From: Nocardiopsis kunsanensis DSM 44524
Lineage (GTDB): Bacteria; Actinomycetota; Actinomycetes; Streptosporangiales; Streptosporangiaceae
Assembly (NCBI RefSeq): GCF_000340965.1
Contig: NZ_ANAY01000041.1
Location: 1-49,513, forward strand
Reading direction: 5' to 3'
Length of the DNA stretch: 49,513 nucleotides
Every line of letters begins with the position of its first letter. Positions within the stretch are counted from its first letter, which is position 1. Positions 1 to 8,264 of this stretch are shown in pieces. The notes under the pieces were generated by a model. That model was not told where the DNA came from, did not search any database, and was given only the letters and a program-made list of their open reading frames with translations. The translations under genes and the position numbers were made by a program.

Positions 1-55
1 CTCCCCTCAGGTTCGGTTTGCCGTTTTCATCCCACTTCAAAGTCGCTGGGATCAC
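1..55 (-). CDS. Possible 5' end of a leftward gene cut by the window edge
   Basis: Reading leftward from a GTG at 55-53 the frame is open to the window edge and gives a protein-like start (VIPATLKWDENGKPNLRG). The DNA here is visibly richer in A and T than the rest of the window. The same frame stays open some way upstream of this GTG and there is no clear ribosome binding site, so the start is a guess. It lies on the outer side of the tRNA-Pro scar at 317-359, where the interior of an integrated element would be. No family was recognised. Confidence 0.25.
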   Translation of the reverse strand, partial: MIPATLKWDENGKPNLRG

Positions 56-188
56 CTCATTGGGAGAGTAAGTGTCCGGGGCCGGCGTGAGCTTCAGGCG
101 AGGTTCGGAACGGGGGCCCCGGGCGTCGCCAGGGCTCCGCGGCTCGGATGTGGCGAGGCCAGCCTGGTGGGGTAGAGGTGGGGTTGAA

Positions 189-214
189 AGAGGGGCGCCG
201 TTCGGCGCCCCTCT
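189..214. terminator. Hairpin, 12-bp perfect stem
   Basis: A 12-base arm (189-200) pairs perfectly with 203-214 and leaves only two bases between the arms. It is very GC-rich and has no clear T tract, so it may act as a factor-independent bidirectional terminator for a gene to the left. No gene end was identified beside it. Confidence 0.4.
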
Positions 215-316
215 ACGACCGTTCCCGTCCTCTGCTGGCCAGGCGATGTGCCTTGACCAGGGTGTTCATGTTCCTGAGCGACCCTTCTCGACCTCCCTCG
301 GCCGGGCTCACCTTGC

Positions 317-359
317 CTGGGGGTCAAGGGGTCGTGGGTTCAAATCCCGCCGTCCCGAC
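317..359 (+). other. 3'-half tRNA-Pro(GGG) scar, probable attachment site
   Basis: From the first base of the anticodon loop to the end of the acceptor stem this stretch is identical to the two intact tRNA-Pro(GGG) genes at 7948 and 23590. The identity stops abruptly upstream of the loop, so the D arm and the 5' acceptor strand are missing. A break inside the anticodon loop is the classic crossover position of integrases that use tRNA genes, and the actinomycete element pSAM2 integrates in a tRNA-Pro gene. The native type of downstream hairpin is still present at 380-406. The geometry fits the distal att site of an element lying to the left of the window. It cannot make a tRNA. Confidence 0.75.
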
Positions 360-379
360 AGAAGAACACCAGGTGCTCG

Positions 380-406
380 AAGGGCCCACCGTCCGGTGGG
401 CCCTTT
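380..406 (+). terminator. tRNA-type terminator hairpin behind the scar
   Basis: An 11-bp perfect stem with a 4-base loop followed by TTT. Loop and stem closely match the hairpin at 8043-8072 behind the intact tRNA-Pro, and the surrounding sequence is similar over several dozen bases. This supports the view that a complete tRNA-Pro locus once stood here. Confidence 0.6.
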
Positions 407-494
407 CCTGCTGTCCATGTGGGATGGGAGCTCTGGTCCGGTTCCCCACGCCGGGCTCGGGAGGGCCCGACGAGGCGGCCCTCCCCGAACCGGC

Positions 495-1724
495 TCAGCC
501 CGTGGGGCTCCCTTCGTGGGTGCTCTCGCCGATGGTCGACGGGTAGGAACGTACCGACAGGACCATGACCACCAGCATCACCAAGCCGATCGCGGACGCG
601 GCCACTGCGGCACCGGTTCCGCCGTAGAGGGTGATGGCACCGCCGCCCACAGCGCCCGCGACAGCGATACCGACATACAGGCCACTGGTGTTGAGCGCCA
701 CCGCCTCGGTTCCGGCGTCGCCGGCCAAACTCAGAGCGCGGGTGTTCATGGGCGGGTTGAAGCCCCATCCGCCGAAACCGTACACCGCCAGTGCCACGAC
801 CACCATCCAGACCGGGGTAGTGCCCGGCCACAGCAGGCCGGCCGAGGCCAGGCCCACTGCGCCCAGGACCAGCACGGCGAAGGTCGCGATCAGCGTGCGG
901 TCAGCTCCCCATCGGTCGGTCAGGCGCCCACCCACGAAGGTACCGATCGCGCCGGCCACACCGACCGTGCCGATGAACACCGCGAGCATCACGCCGCCCT
1001 GGCTGCTGAGGGCCTCGGTGATGGGGCCGATGTAGGTGTAGACCAGCAACCCGCCACTGGCGCCCATTACCGTGCCGACCACGCAGGTCAATACGGCGGG
1101 ACGCGACAGGATGCTCAGCTGCTGGCGCACCCCGATCTCAGGTGCGCCGGGCAGGCGCGGGAGCAGAGCCACGCACGCGATCAACACGGCGACGGTGAGC
1201 AGGGCCACCGCGATGAATGCCGAGCGCCAGCCGAAAGTGGTTCCCAGGAGCGAACCGGTCGGCACCCCCACGAACAGGGAGACGGTCAGCCCCGCGGCGA
1301 CCACGCCCATGGCCTGGCCGACCTTGTCCGGGGCGGCGATCCGCCCGGCCGTGCCGAAGACCGCGGGTGTGATGGATGCGCCCACCAGGGCCGCGAGCAC
1401 GCGCAGGACCATGAGTACCGTGTACGTGGGCGCGAACGCGGTCACGAGGTTGAGCACCGCGAAGACCAGCAGACCTCCCACGATCAGGGTCTTGCGTGGC
1501 CACCGGGCCGTCGCTACCGCGATGGGGGGTGCGGCCACCGCGTAGGTGGCGGAGAAGACGGTGACCAACTGTCCCGCCGCGGCTTCGCTGACCTGTAGAT
1601 CGGAGGCGACAGCTGGTAGCACGCCCGCGATGATGAAGTCATCGGTGCCGATGACGAACGTGACCAGCAGGAGGCAGAGGAGCCATCCTGTTCCGGCGAC
1701 GTCCTTCTTCTCGAGAGAAACCAT
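495..1724 (-). CDS. MFS drug-efflux-type transporter
   Basis: A 409-residue proton-coupled antiporter of the major facilitator superfamily, DHA1 type, expected in the cytoplasmic membrane with 12 helices. The hydrophobic segments are spaced as usual for the family. The loop between helices 2 and 3 carries an RWPRK segment where family A motifs lie, and the first helix has the GTDDFIIAG stretch typical of CmlR/AraJ-like exporters. Length is normal. The start at 1724 lies only a few bases after a MerR-type promoter (1733-1763), so the message may be leaderless, and no ribosome binding site is visible. The gene is followed on the same strand by nothing but the tRNA scar. The adjacent MerR gene (1846-2295) is the likely regulator. 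Substrate is unknown; small amphipathic drugs or sugars are both possible for such proteins. Confidence 0.85.
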   Translation of the reverse strand: MVSLEKKDVAGTGWLLCLLLVTFVIGTDDFIIAGVLPAVASDLQVSEAAAGQLVTVFSATYAVAAPPIAVATARWPRKTLIVGGLLVFAVLNLVTAFAPTYTVLMVLRVLAALVGASITPAVFGTAGRIAAPDKVGQAMGVVAAGLTVSLFVGVPTGSLLGTTFGWRSAFIAVALLTVAVLIACVALLPRLPGAPEIGVRQQLSILSRPAVLTCVVGTVMGASGGLLVYTYIGPITEALSSQGGVMLAVFIGTVGVAGAIGTFVGGRLTDRWGADRTLIATFAVLVLGAVGLASAGLLWPGTTPVWMVVVALAVYGFGGWGFNPPMNTRALSLAGDAGTEAVALNTSGLYVGIAVAGAVGGGAITLYGGTGAAVAASAIGLVMLVVMVLSVRSYPSTIGESTHEGSPTG

Positions 1725-1732
1725 GGGTGGAC

Positions 1733-1763
1733 GTTAGGAGGTTGACACTGGTGTCAAGGTCAA
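1733..1763 (-). promoter_or_regulatory. MerR-type promoter with 19-bp spacer and palindrome
   Basis: On the minus strand TTGACC (1763-1758) is followed by a 19-base spacer and CCTAAC (1738-1733). The spacer holds a perfect 7-2-7 palindrome, TTGACAC-TG-GTGTCAA as read on the plus strand (1742-1757). Over-long 19-20 bp spacers with a centred palindrome are the hallmark of promoters that MerR-family activators untwist. It sits directly before the MFS gene and close to the merR-like gene. Confidence 0.65.
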
Positions 1764-1845
1764 CCTTGCTCCCTTGCTCGCACGTCCGGACGGTTGTCGT
1801 TCCGTCGGAAACCGGACGCCGGCCGACAGGATACCCGCGGGGTGT

Positions 1846-2295
1846 TCAGCCGCTCATGCCTTCCGAGCACGCCCCGGGCGTCCCGCTCTCATGGGGCTCG
1901 GGTGCCTGCTCCGGCCCGATGGCGCACGCCAGTTCGGCGTGGTGGGAGGCCAGCCGTTCCCGCAGGCTCTGGAGCCGTGCGATGCGCTCGTCCAAACCGG
2001 ACAGCCGCTCCCGTACGGTGTCCAGTTCGGCGGGGCAGTGCGGTGACTCGGCCAGGGGGCGGTCCAGGTACCCGTTCTCGATGTAGTGGATGACATCCGC
2101 AGAGGTGAGACCGACCTCGAAAAGCTGCTTGATGTTGTCGGCCCGGACGGCGGAGAGCTGGTCGTAGACCCGGTACCCGTTCTCGTCCCGGGAAGGTGAC
2201 AGAAGTCCTTTCTGTTCGTAGTGGCGCAATGAGCGGGCGCTGACCCCGATGTGTTTCGCCAGGTCACCGATCCGGAACTTCATCAGGTCGGGCAT
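1846..2295 (-). CDS. MerR family transcriptional regulator
   Basis: 149 residues. An N-terminal winged helix-turn-helix of the MerR type (about residues 5-75: FRIGDLAKHIGVSARSLRHY then the GYRVYD wing) is followed by a coiled-coil dimerisation helix (about 85-125) with the ERLSGLDERIARLQSLRERL heptads. There is no cysteine-rich metal loop, so a drug or redox-independent ligand is more likely than a metal. It reads toward the MFS gene and lies about 120 bases upstream of it, with the 19-bp-spacer promoter in the gap, so it most likely activates that exporter in response to its substrate. The ATG at 2295 was kept; an internal ATG at 2283 is possible. Confidence 0.85.
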   Translation of the reverse strand: MPDLMKFRIGDLAKHIGVSARSLRHYEQKGLLSPSRDENGYRVYDQLSAVRADNIKQLFEVGLTSADVIHYIENGYLDRPLAESPHCPAELDTVRERLSGLDERIARLQSLRERLASHHAELACAIGPEQAPEPHESGTPGACSEGMSG

Positions 2296-2553
2296 AGGTT
2301 CCGATCGTAGTCCATGGCGCCGAAAGTTGAATGTAGTGCGAGGCGCAATCAGTTGTTCTGTGTCAGGTCCCGAGGGATCGAATTGCCGTTTTGTTCGATG
2401 CTCGGCCGGATCCGGTTCCCGTTCACGGTCCGTGCGGCAGCCGCATGCCGTCGGACGGCCGGTGGATGCGGGGGCAGGGGTCGTCCGGCCTTCCTCTCTT
2501 TCCGGCCGGAGGGAGCGGGGTAGGTTCCCGGGCGTACCTGGTGTCTGCAGGGC

Positions 2554-3426
2554 GTGCCCGGGGTGCGGGCCCGCCCGGAAGCGAGGGGACCGTTGGGTTC
2601 ACCCGAGGCCGCCTACCGATCCGGTGAGGGCAGCGCCCTGCACGTCGATACCGCCTTCTACGACCGGCTCGCCGAACACACCGGGGAGCGGGAACTGGTG
2701 GAGCGTTTCGTGCTGCCGATCCGTTCCGGGCAGGCGTGGGAGGTCCCCGCCGGACATCTGTGCCGGATCTCCACCCCGGAAGGGCCCCAGGTCGGGGACC
2801 TCAACGTCTGGAACCGGCACAATCCACGCGAGCGCCTGTGGGCCTCACGCACACGCCAGTTGCAGCGTGCGCACGTGAGCCGCCACGACCGGCTGTGGTC
2901 GACCCTGCCGTACCTGCGTCCTCTGGTCACGATCACCAACGACACCCTGGAGTGGTACGGGACGGACGAGGAGGGCGGGCGGGTGCACGACCTGCTCGGG
3001 ACCCGGTGCGACCCGTACGTGAACCGGATGCTGACCGGCGAGGACTTCGACCGCCACTGTCACTCGAACCTGACCCGCGCGGTCCTGCCGCACGGGCTGA
3101 CCGAGTTCGACGTGCACGACGTCCTCAACGTCTTCCAGTGCACCGGCCTCAACGACCGGGACCAGTACTTCATGAAGGCCTCGCCCGCCGGGCCGGGCGA
3201 CTTCTTCGAGTTCTTCGCGGAGCAGGACCTGTTGTGCGCCCTGTCGACCTGCCCGGGCGGAGACCTCTCCGTTCCGTTGTGGGGTCCGGACGCGCGGGAC
3301 CCGGTCGAGGTGTGCCGTCCGCTCGGGGTGGAGGTCCACCGCCCCTCTCCGGCACTGACGGAAGGGTGGAGCGTGCCACCGACCGCCGCCTACCGGGGGC
3401 GGCACGGCCTGACCGGACCCGGCTGA
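2554..3426 (+). CDS. DUF1989 / urea carboxylase-associated family protein
   Basis: About 290 residues from a GTG. The DUF1989 core begins near residue 50 with the VPAGHLCRI and GDLNVWN segments, then the conserved LVTITNDTLEWYGTDEEGG block and a cysteine/histidine set (TRCDPYVN, CHSNL, CFQC-like FQCTG) that probably binds metal in this family. Such proteins accompany urea carboxylase or aminomethyltransferase-like enzymes and are poorly characterised; no urea genes are near. It is transcribed divergently from the MerR gene and converges on a small membrane protein gene. The first 30 residues are low-complexity and the true start may lie downstream; no in-frame alternative with a clear ribosome site was found. 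Confidence 0.8.
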   Translation: MPGVRARPEARGPLGSPEAAYRSGEGSALHVDTAFYDRLAEHTGERELVERFVLPIRSGQAWEVPAGHLCRISTPEGPQVGDLNVWNRHNPRERLWASRTRQLQRAHVSRHDRLWSTLPYLRPLVTITNDTLEWYGTDEEGGRVHDLLGTRCDPYVNRMLTGEDFDRHCHSNLTRAVLPHGLTEFDVHDVLNVFQCTGLNDRDQYFMKASPAGPGDFFEFFAEQDLLCALSTCPGGDLSVPLWGPDARDPVEVCRPLGVEVHRPSPALTEGWSVPPTAAYRGRHGLTGPG

Positions 3427-3536
3427 CAACCCCGAACGGGGCACGGATTTTGCCCGTCCGGTCGAGAGCCGTCACTCCGTGGGGTCGAGGGTGTCCTGGC
3501 CGAGTCGGCCTTCTCGACTTCGAGCACCTCTCGGTC

Positions 3537-3983
3537 TCATGACACGGCGGCGCGTGTGCCCGAAACCGCGAGGCAGGCCAGGGTGAGCGCGGCGGTGTCC
3601 TCGAGGACCGCGTCGACATGGGCCGGGCCGCTCCACCCCGCTCGCCAGCCGACCCCCGCCGCAGCGCTCGCCGGAACGGCCAGTGCCGCGATCACGGCGG
3701 TCGGCACCACCCGCTCACCGAGCCCGAGCGCGAGCAGGCCCCCGCCCACGGCCCCGCTGAGGACACGCAGCGCCAGAACCGGACCGGTCGTGCGGCCGGG
3801 CATACCCGGCACCTTGTCCATGGCGAGTTCCCCGGCCACGGCCAGTACGGTCGAACACAGCAGGCCCTTGCGCCCGTGGGCGCGGGCGCGGGACCACAGC
3901 GGGGCACACGGTCCGAGGGAACTGCGTGAACCCGTGGCCAGGCCCAGGACGGCGGCGCGGACGGCGGTCGATGGTCGGATCAT
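3537..3983 (-). CDS. Small integral membrane protein, DUF4126-like
   Basis: 148 residues with four hydrophobic segments and the ELAMDKVPGMPGRT stretch between the second and third, which resembles the E-x3-DK-P-G signature of DUF4126-type actinobacterial membrane proteins. Function is unknown. The start was set at the ATG at 3983, with a GTG two codons earlier possible. It converges with the DUF1989 gene and diverges from the alpha/beta hydrolase at 4243 across about 260 bases. The family call rests on one motif and overall length. Confidence 0.65.
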   Translation of the reverse strand: MIRPSTAVRAAVLGLATGSRSSLGPCAPLWSRARAHGRKGLLCSTVLAVAGELAMDKVPGMPGRTTGPVLALRVLSGAVGGGLLALGLGERVVPTAVIAALAVPASAAAGVGWRAGWSGPAHVDAVLEDTAALTLACLAVSGTRAAVS

Positions 3984-4242
3984 CAGCACGGCCGACTCCT
4001 CGTATCGGGTCTGTGTGCTCGCACAGTAACCCTTCGGCAGGGGACGCCCCGGGACCCGCACCGCGCGTGGTGCCGGCCCCCGGTCCGCCCGGGGCCGGAT
4101 CCGCAGATCAGAGCCCCGTGGCCGGGCAACGGACGGTACACGTGGGTAGGGGCGGCGGACGAGGGGCACAGGACCCTCCGCACCGGAAACGCGTGGCCTG
4201 CACGGCCACCGCGAACCACCGCCGGCCCCACGGGAGGCACAC

Positions 4243-4875
4243 ATGGACGAGTACGAGGTCACCCTGCCGCTCCCCGGGGCATCGCTCCCCGGCCGGCTCG
4301 CCGTACCCGCGGGATCGACGGGGATCGTCGTGTTCGCACACGGCAGCGGCAGCTCCCGGCACAGCGCACGCAACCGTGCTGTGGCTGCCGAGCTCGAGGA
4401 AGCGGGCATTGCGACGCTCTTGTTCGACCTGCTCACGCCGGAGGAGGACGAACACGAGGGCCAACGCTTCGACATCGACCTGCTCACCGAACGCCTGGCC
4501 GGGGCGGTGCTCTGGCTGGGGCAGCAGCAACACCTCTCGGCGCTGCGCGTGGGCCTCTTCGGTGCCAGTACCGGCGCGGCCGCCGCGCTGCGTACCGCAG
4601 CCGAGGCCCCCGATCTGATCGCGGGCGTGGTCTCGCGGGGCGGACGCCCCGACCTTGCCGGGTCCTCGGCTCTGGCCAGGGTCCAGGCCCCCACGCTGTT
4701 GGTGGTGGGCGGCGACGACGCCACGGTGCTCGGCCTCAACGAGGAGGCGGCCGCCCAGCTGGCCGGGCCGCGCCGGACGCACGTGGTCCCCGGAGCCACG
4801 CACCTGTTCGCCGAACCCGGGGCGTTGGAGGAGGTCGCGAACGCGGCCGTCGACTGGTTCACCGGCCTCCTCTGA
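4243..4875 (+). CDS. Alpha/beta hydrolase, dienelactone hydrolase family
   Basis: 210 residues, a soluble one-domain alpha/beta hydrolase. An oxyanion-region HGSGSSRHS segment lies near residue 35. The nucleophile elbow G-A-S-T-G places the catalytic Ser near residue 109, where dienelactone hydrolase itself has Cys. The VVGGDDATV strand carries the acid and the ATHLFAEPG segment carries the catalytic His. This is the usual set for the short dienelactone-hydrolase-like group often found beside phosphoribosyltransferases. Substrate cannot be told. Length is normal. The next gene, a methyltransferase, is 119 bases downstream on the same strand behind an inverted repeat at 4911-4929. Confidence 0.85.
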   Translation: MDEYEVTLPLPGASLPGRLAVPAGSTGIVVFAHGSGSSRHSARNRAVAAELEEAGIATLLFDLLTPEEDEHEGQRFDIDLLTERLAGAVLWLGQQQHLSALRVGLFGASTGAAAALRTAAEAPDLIAGVVSRGGRPDLAGSSALARVQAPTLLVVGGDDATVLGLNEEAAAQLAGPRRTHVVPGATHLFAEPGALEEVANAAVDWFTGLL

Positions 4876-4910
4876 ACCCGTGAGCGTCCCGGCCCCACAT
4901 CCGCCTACTG

Positions 4911-4929
4911 TTTTGCCATATCGGCAAAA
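4911..4929. promoter_or_regulatory. Inverted repeat TTTTGCC-N5-GGCAAAA
   Basis: A perfect 7-base inverted repeat spaced by five bases, in an AT-rich patch 66 bases before the methyltransferase start and 36 bases after the hydrolase stop. It could be an operator or a weak bidirectional terminator. AT-rich palindromes stand out in this GC-rich context. Confidence 0.45.
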
Positions 4930-4994
4930 ATATTCTCCTCGTGGTCCCGTGGTGGGCCAGGATGGGGGGAACGACGCACCGACGAGGGGGAAAC

Positions 4995-5591
4995 ATGGAC
5001 GAGCAGTTCTGGGACCGGATGTACAGCGACCGCGCCCAGCTCTGGAGCGGGCGCCCCAACGGGACCCTGGTCGCCGAAGCTGCAGACCTGGCCCCCGGAC
5101 ACGCCCTCGACGTCGGATGCGGCGAGGGCGGCGACGCGCACTGGCTCGCCGAGCACGGCTGGACCGTCACCGGCGTGGACCTGTCCAGCGTCGCGCTCGA
5201 ACGCGCACGCCAGGTGTGCCGGGGCCTGCCCGTGGCGCTGCGCCGACAGGATCTCGCCCAGGAGCCGCCGGAACCCGCCTCCTACGACCTGGTCTCCCTG
5301 CACTACTTCCCGCTCCTGCGCGAGAAGGACCACATCGCCCTCCTCGGGCTGGTGGAGGCCGTCGCACCCGGCGGCACACTGCTGGTGGTCGGCCACGACA
5401 TGAGCGACCTCCGGGGGGACGAGGGCGGCGACCACGACCCGGCCGACTACTACCAGCCCCCGGAGTTCGCCGGGTTCCTCCAGGACGGATGGACCGTCGA
5501 GACCGACGAGGTGCGCCCACGCGTCGACGCCGCACCCGAGGGCAGCGCCCACAAGAACGACGTCGTCCTGCGAGCCCGGCGCACCGCCTGA
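4995..5591 (+). CDS. Class I SAM-dependent methyltransferase
   Basis: 198 residues. The SAM-binding motif I LDVGCGEGGDAHWLA lies near residues 38-52, followed by the acidic end of strand 2 (VTGVDLS) and motif II/III around YDLVSLHYFPLL. This is the tellurite-resistance TehB-like/UbiE-like fold often annotated as a class I methyltransferase; the acceptor is unknown. The ATG at 4995 was chosen because GAGGGGG lies just upstream and the protein then starts with the family-like DEQFWDRMY. It converges with the phosphoesterase gene at 5638. Confidence 0.85.
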   Translation: MDEQFWDRMYSDRAQLWSGRPNGTLVAEAADLAPGHALDVGCGEGGDAHWLAEHGWTVTGVDLSSVALERARQVCRGLPVALRRQDLAQEPPEPASYDLVSLHYFPLLREKDHIALLGLVEAVAPGGTLLVVGHDMSDLRGDEGGDHDPADYYQPPEFAGFLQDGWTVETDEVRPRVDAAPEGSAHKNDVVLRARRTA

Positions 5592-5637
5592 CACGCCGGG
5601 CCCCTCCTTCCGGCCCCGGACGCAGGGGGACCGGCGG

Positions 5638-7392
5638 TCACCGGCCGGCGGCCACCAGCAGTTCCACGTTCCGGTCGGCCTCCGAGCCCAGGTTCGCGGC
5701 GTCGGCGTGGATGTCGTTGAGGGAGAGCTCCCTGTACAGCGACGCCAACCCCGCGGGCGAGAAGTCCCCGTGGTCGACCCGGTAGGGGCTGTCGGCCTCC
5801 AGCAGTGTCGTGAACAGGGACATCGTCCCGTCCCGGTTGTCGACCAGCTCGATGCAGCGTGCCAACTGCGGATGGTCGATGTGCGAGGCGGTGTTGATCT
5901 CCCAGAACCCGCGTTCGGGACGGTCGGAGGTGTGAGCCCGCACCGTGTTGGCGTGCGTGTGCCCGTTCACCCACGCCAACACGTTCGGGTACCGCTTGAG
6001 CATGCCGACCAGGACCCCGCCGATGTAGCGCACCTCCCCGGGCCGGCGGCTGTCCGGCAGCGGGTTGTCCATGGTGTCGCTCGTGTGGTGGCTGAACAGG
6101 ATGAACAGCTCGTCGGTCACGTCCTGGGTCTGGCGACGCCCGAGCAGGTCGTAGTAGGTCGAGCTGGCCGCCCGCAGTGTCTGCTCCAACCAGTCGAACT
6201 GGTGCTTGCCGATCGAGCCGTTGGCGAGCCCGGCCAGGGTCGTGGTGTCCAGGCTGACGCCCGTGACGCCCTCGGCGATCGTGAAGGTGTAGAAGCAGTC
6301 CGTGCCGTCGGCGTTGTCCTCGGTGAAGCCGTGCCCGACCGGGCCGGGGCCGGTGTTGGTCCCGTCCAGGTGCGCGGCCACGAAACCCTCGGTGTCGAAG
6401 GGTGCCCGCCGCTCGTCCGGGGTCACGGTGGAGACCAGCGTCGTGGAACCGGAGGTGTCGACCTGCTGGTTCCGTTCCACCTCCTCGGGCAGCTCACCCA
6501 CCTGGTCCGGGTCGGCCTGAGCGGCCGCCGCCTGCTCGGCCGCCTCACCCTCGGCGAACATGATCTTGCGGTCGCCGGTGAAGGCCTCGGTCAACGATCC
6601 CGCGGGCAGGGTCCCGGCCGGGGTGTTGTCGTGGTTGCCGATCGTGCAGTACCAGGGGATGTCCAGGCCCGGGGCCGTGAACTCCGCGATCGCCGCCTCC
6701 AGGAACCCCGGCAGGTGCGGGAACCCGGCCTCGGTCTTGTACCGGTCGGCCATGTCGCTCTCGGGCTGCCAGTACAGCTCCGACCCGCAGTTCTGTACCC
6801 CTTCGAACCCGGACGGATCCCCGGTGTTGGGTGTGACCGAACCACCGTTGAGGATCGCCATGAGCCAGTCCAGCTCGATCTGCTCGTGGTTGTCGGTGTT
6901 GTCGCCTGTGGTCATCACGAAGTCCAGCCCCCGGCCGGTGACCGGTCCGGCCCGCAGCGCGTTGACCCGCTGCACCAGGGCCGAGGCGCCGATCTGCGCC
7001 AAGGCCTCCTGGGGCCGGTGGGCGCCGGTGCCTAGGACCGGGTGGGTGTACTCGAAGCGCACGGGGCTCTGCACGTCGACCACGTGGGTGTCGGTGAACT
7101 GCACGAACGCGGTCAGAGCGGTACGCCGTTCGTCGCGGCCGGGGTCGGCCGCCACCAGGTCCTCGCGCACCTGGATCGGCCATCCGGGACCGGAGCTGAG
7201 CAACCGGTACCCGTCGCCGACCGGGGTGGCGACCTCGGCGAGGGTGGTGCCCTCGGGGGCGGTCACACGGTCCAGCGTCCGTCGCATCAGACGGTCGTGG
7301 GTCGTGGCGGACACGGGCAGGGACGGCAGGCTCAGGCCCAGGCCCAGGCCTGCCCCGGCGGCCAGGAAGCCGCGACGGTGCAGGGACGCCAT
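5638..7392 (-). CDS. Exported metallophosphoesterase, TIGR03767 family
   Basis: 584 residues. The N-terminus has a Tat-type signal: two arginines in LHRRGFLAAGAG, a hydrophobic stretch, then SATT near the cleavage point, so the protein is exported folded with its metals. Calcineurin-like motifs appear in order: FTDTHVVD (Asp and His ligands), TTGDNTDN, GNHDNT, and the late GHTHANT, which together bind a two-metal centre. The family is common in actinomycetes; substrate is unknown, presumably a phosphodiester or phosphomonoester outside the cell. Length is typical. Upstream there is a 555-base gap before the tRNA-Pro gene. Confidence 0.88.
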   Translation of the reverse strand: MASLHRRGFLAAGAGLGLGLSLPSLPVSATTHDRLMRRTLDRVTAPEGTTLAEVATPVGDGYRLLSSGPGWPIQVREDLVAADPGRDERRTALTAFVQFTDTHVVDVQSPVRFEYTHPVLGTGAHRPQEALAQIGASALVQRVNALRAGPVTGRGLDFVMTTGDNTDNHEQIELDWLMAILNGGSVTPNTGDPSGFEGVQNCGSELYWQPESDMADRYKTEAGFPHLPGFLEAAIAEFTAPGLDIPWYCTIGNHDNTPAGTLPAGSLTEAFTGDRKIMFAEGEAAEQAAAAQADPDQVGELPEEVERNQQVDTSGSTTLVSTVTPDERRAPFDTEGFVAAHLDGTNTGPGPVGHGFTEDNADGTDCFYTFTIAEGVTGVSLDTTTLAGLANGSIGKHQFDWLEQTLRAASSTYYDLLGRRQTQDVTDELFILFSHHTSDTMDNPLPDSRRPGEVRYIGGVLVGMLKRYPNVLAWVNGHTHANTVRAHTSDRPERGFWEINTASHIDHPQLARCIELVDNRDGTMSLFTTLLEADSPYRVDHGDFSPAGLASLYRELSLNDIHADAANLGSEADRNVELLVAAGR

Positions 7393-7898
7393 GCGGGGAT
7401 CCTCACGGCCCCGAGCGGGGCCAGCAGGGGACGGGGGCGATGGTCATTCAAGACGAACAGGGCCTTTCCGGCAACGGGTGGGGGCGTGGCCACGGTGCCC
7501 CTGCGGTGGATCCGCCGGGAGCGGCTGGGTACGATCCCGGGTTCGGCTTTTTCTGGAAGCACATGTGTACGTGACCGGATACCGACGGTGACGACTCCGG
7601 TGCACCGGGGATTCGGCCGGGTGTACCGGGGCGTTGGCCCGTGCCTGGGGGAGCGGTCACCAACGTGAGAATTTTTCATATCTGGCCGGATGTGGCCACG
7701 ACAGAGTTGGGGCGGACGGGAGACGGGGGCACAAGAACGGCCGGTCGTCCGATCGCGGGCGGGGCGGGCCCGAGCCGATCGACGGGACCGAGCTCGTTCC
7801 GGCCCCCGGAGCGGTCGTGGTCGAGGCCGGGACGGCGGGACCGGCCGGACCCGGACACACTTCGACCCGGGGCGCACTGGTCCGAGCGCCCCTGCGAG
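7393..7898. other. Intergenic, no gene recognised
   Basis: No reading frame here has a convincing start, ribosome site or family resemblance; the long open frames are GC-driven. It must contain the promoter of the phosphoesterase on the minus strand. Two loosely repeated GTG(C/T)ACCGGGG words occur near 7599-7632, without known meaning. Confidence 0.5.
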
Positions 7899-7911
7899 TG
7901 CGATAGAGTCG
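7899..7911 (+). promoter_or_regulatory. tRNA-Pro promoter element shared with second copy
   Basis: The 13-mer TGCGATAGAGTCG occurs about 50 bases before this tRNA and again at 23534-23546 before the other copy, although the bases between it and the tRNA differ. TAGAGT or GATAGA would be the -10 hexamer, with an upstream TG. Confidence 0.55.
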
Positions 7912-7947
7912 GATCCTGTTGGTCGCCGTACGCGATGCGGCGACGGC

Positions 7948-8021
<74 letters not shown>

Positions 8022-8042
8022 CACAGAAGCAGCAGGTCATCG

Positions 8043-8072
8043 AAGGGTCCACCATCCGGTGGGCCCTTTTTT
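8043..8072 (+). terminator. Rho-independent terminator of tRNA-Pro
   Basis: Stem AAGGGTCCACC / GGTGGGCCCTT with a 4-base loop (one G-T pair) followed by a run of T. It sits 21 bases after the tRNA. Confidence 0.85.
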
Positions 8073-8077
8073 ACTGT

Positions 8078-8230
8078 CCAGGTACGGATGGTCTGGGCCG
8101 AGGGTTCGCACTCGGTGGCCAGGTCCTCGGGTGTGCGTCCGGAGTGGGCCAGGGCGATGATCTGGTCGCGGTACTCCGGCGGGTACGCGGGACAGGTCTT
8201 GGGTACTTCAGACTCCTTATTCGGTGACAA
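8078..8230 (-). pseudogene. IS3-family OrfA, 5' fragment
   Basis: From a TTG at 8230, preceded by no clear RBS, about 51 codons give a transposase N-terminus (AYPPEYRDQIIALAHSGRTP then the helix-turn-helix ending IRTW) typical of the short first ORF of IS3-type elements. The match ends at 8078, just after the tRNA terminator, where the frame runs into unrelated sequence. Most of OrfA and all of OrfB are missing, so it cannot transpose. The fragment points back toward the tRNA. Confidence 0.65.
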
Positions 8231-8264
8231 ACTACCCGAAAGCGGGTACCTGTCTACCGAGCCG

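Noticed and set aside
317..359. A functional third tRNA-Pro
   Set aside because: The D arm and the 5' acceptor strand are missing, so it cannot fold into a tRNA.
72..1598. Long open frame on the plus strand across the MFS gene
   Set aside because: It is an antisense shadow of the MFS gene in GC-rich DNA, with Arg/Gly/His-rich noise and no start signal.
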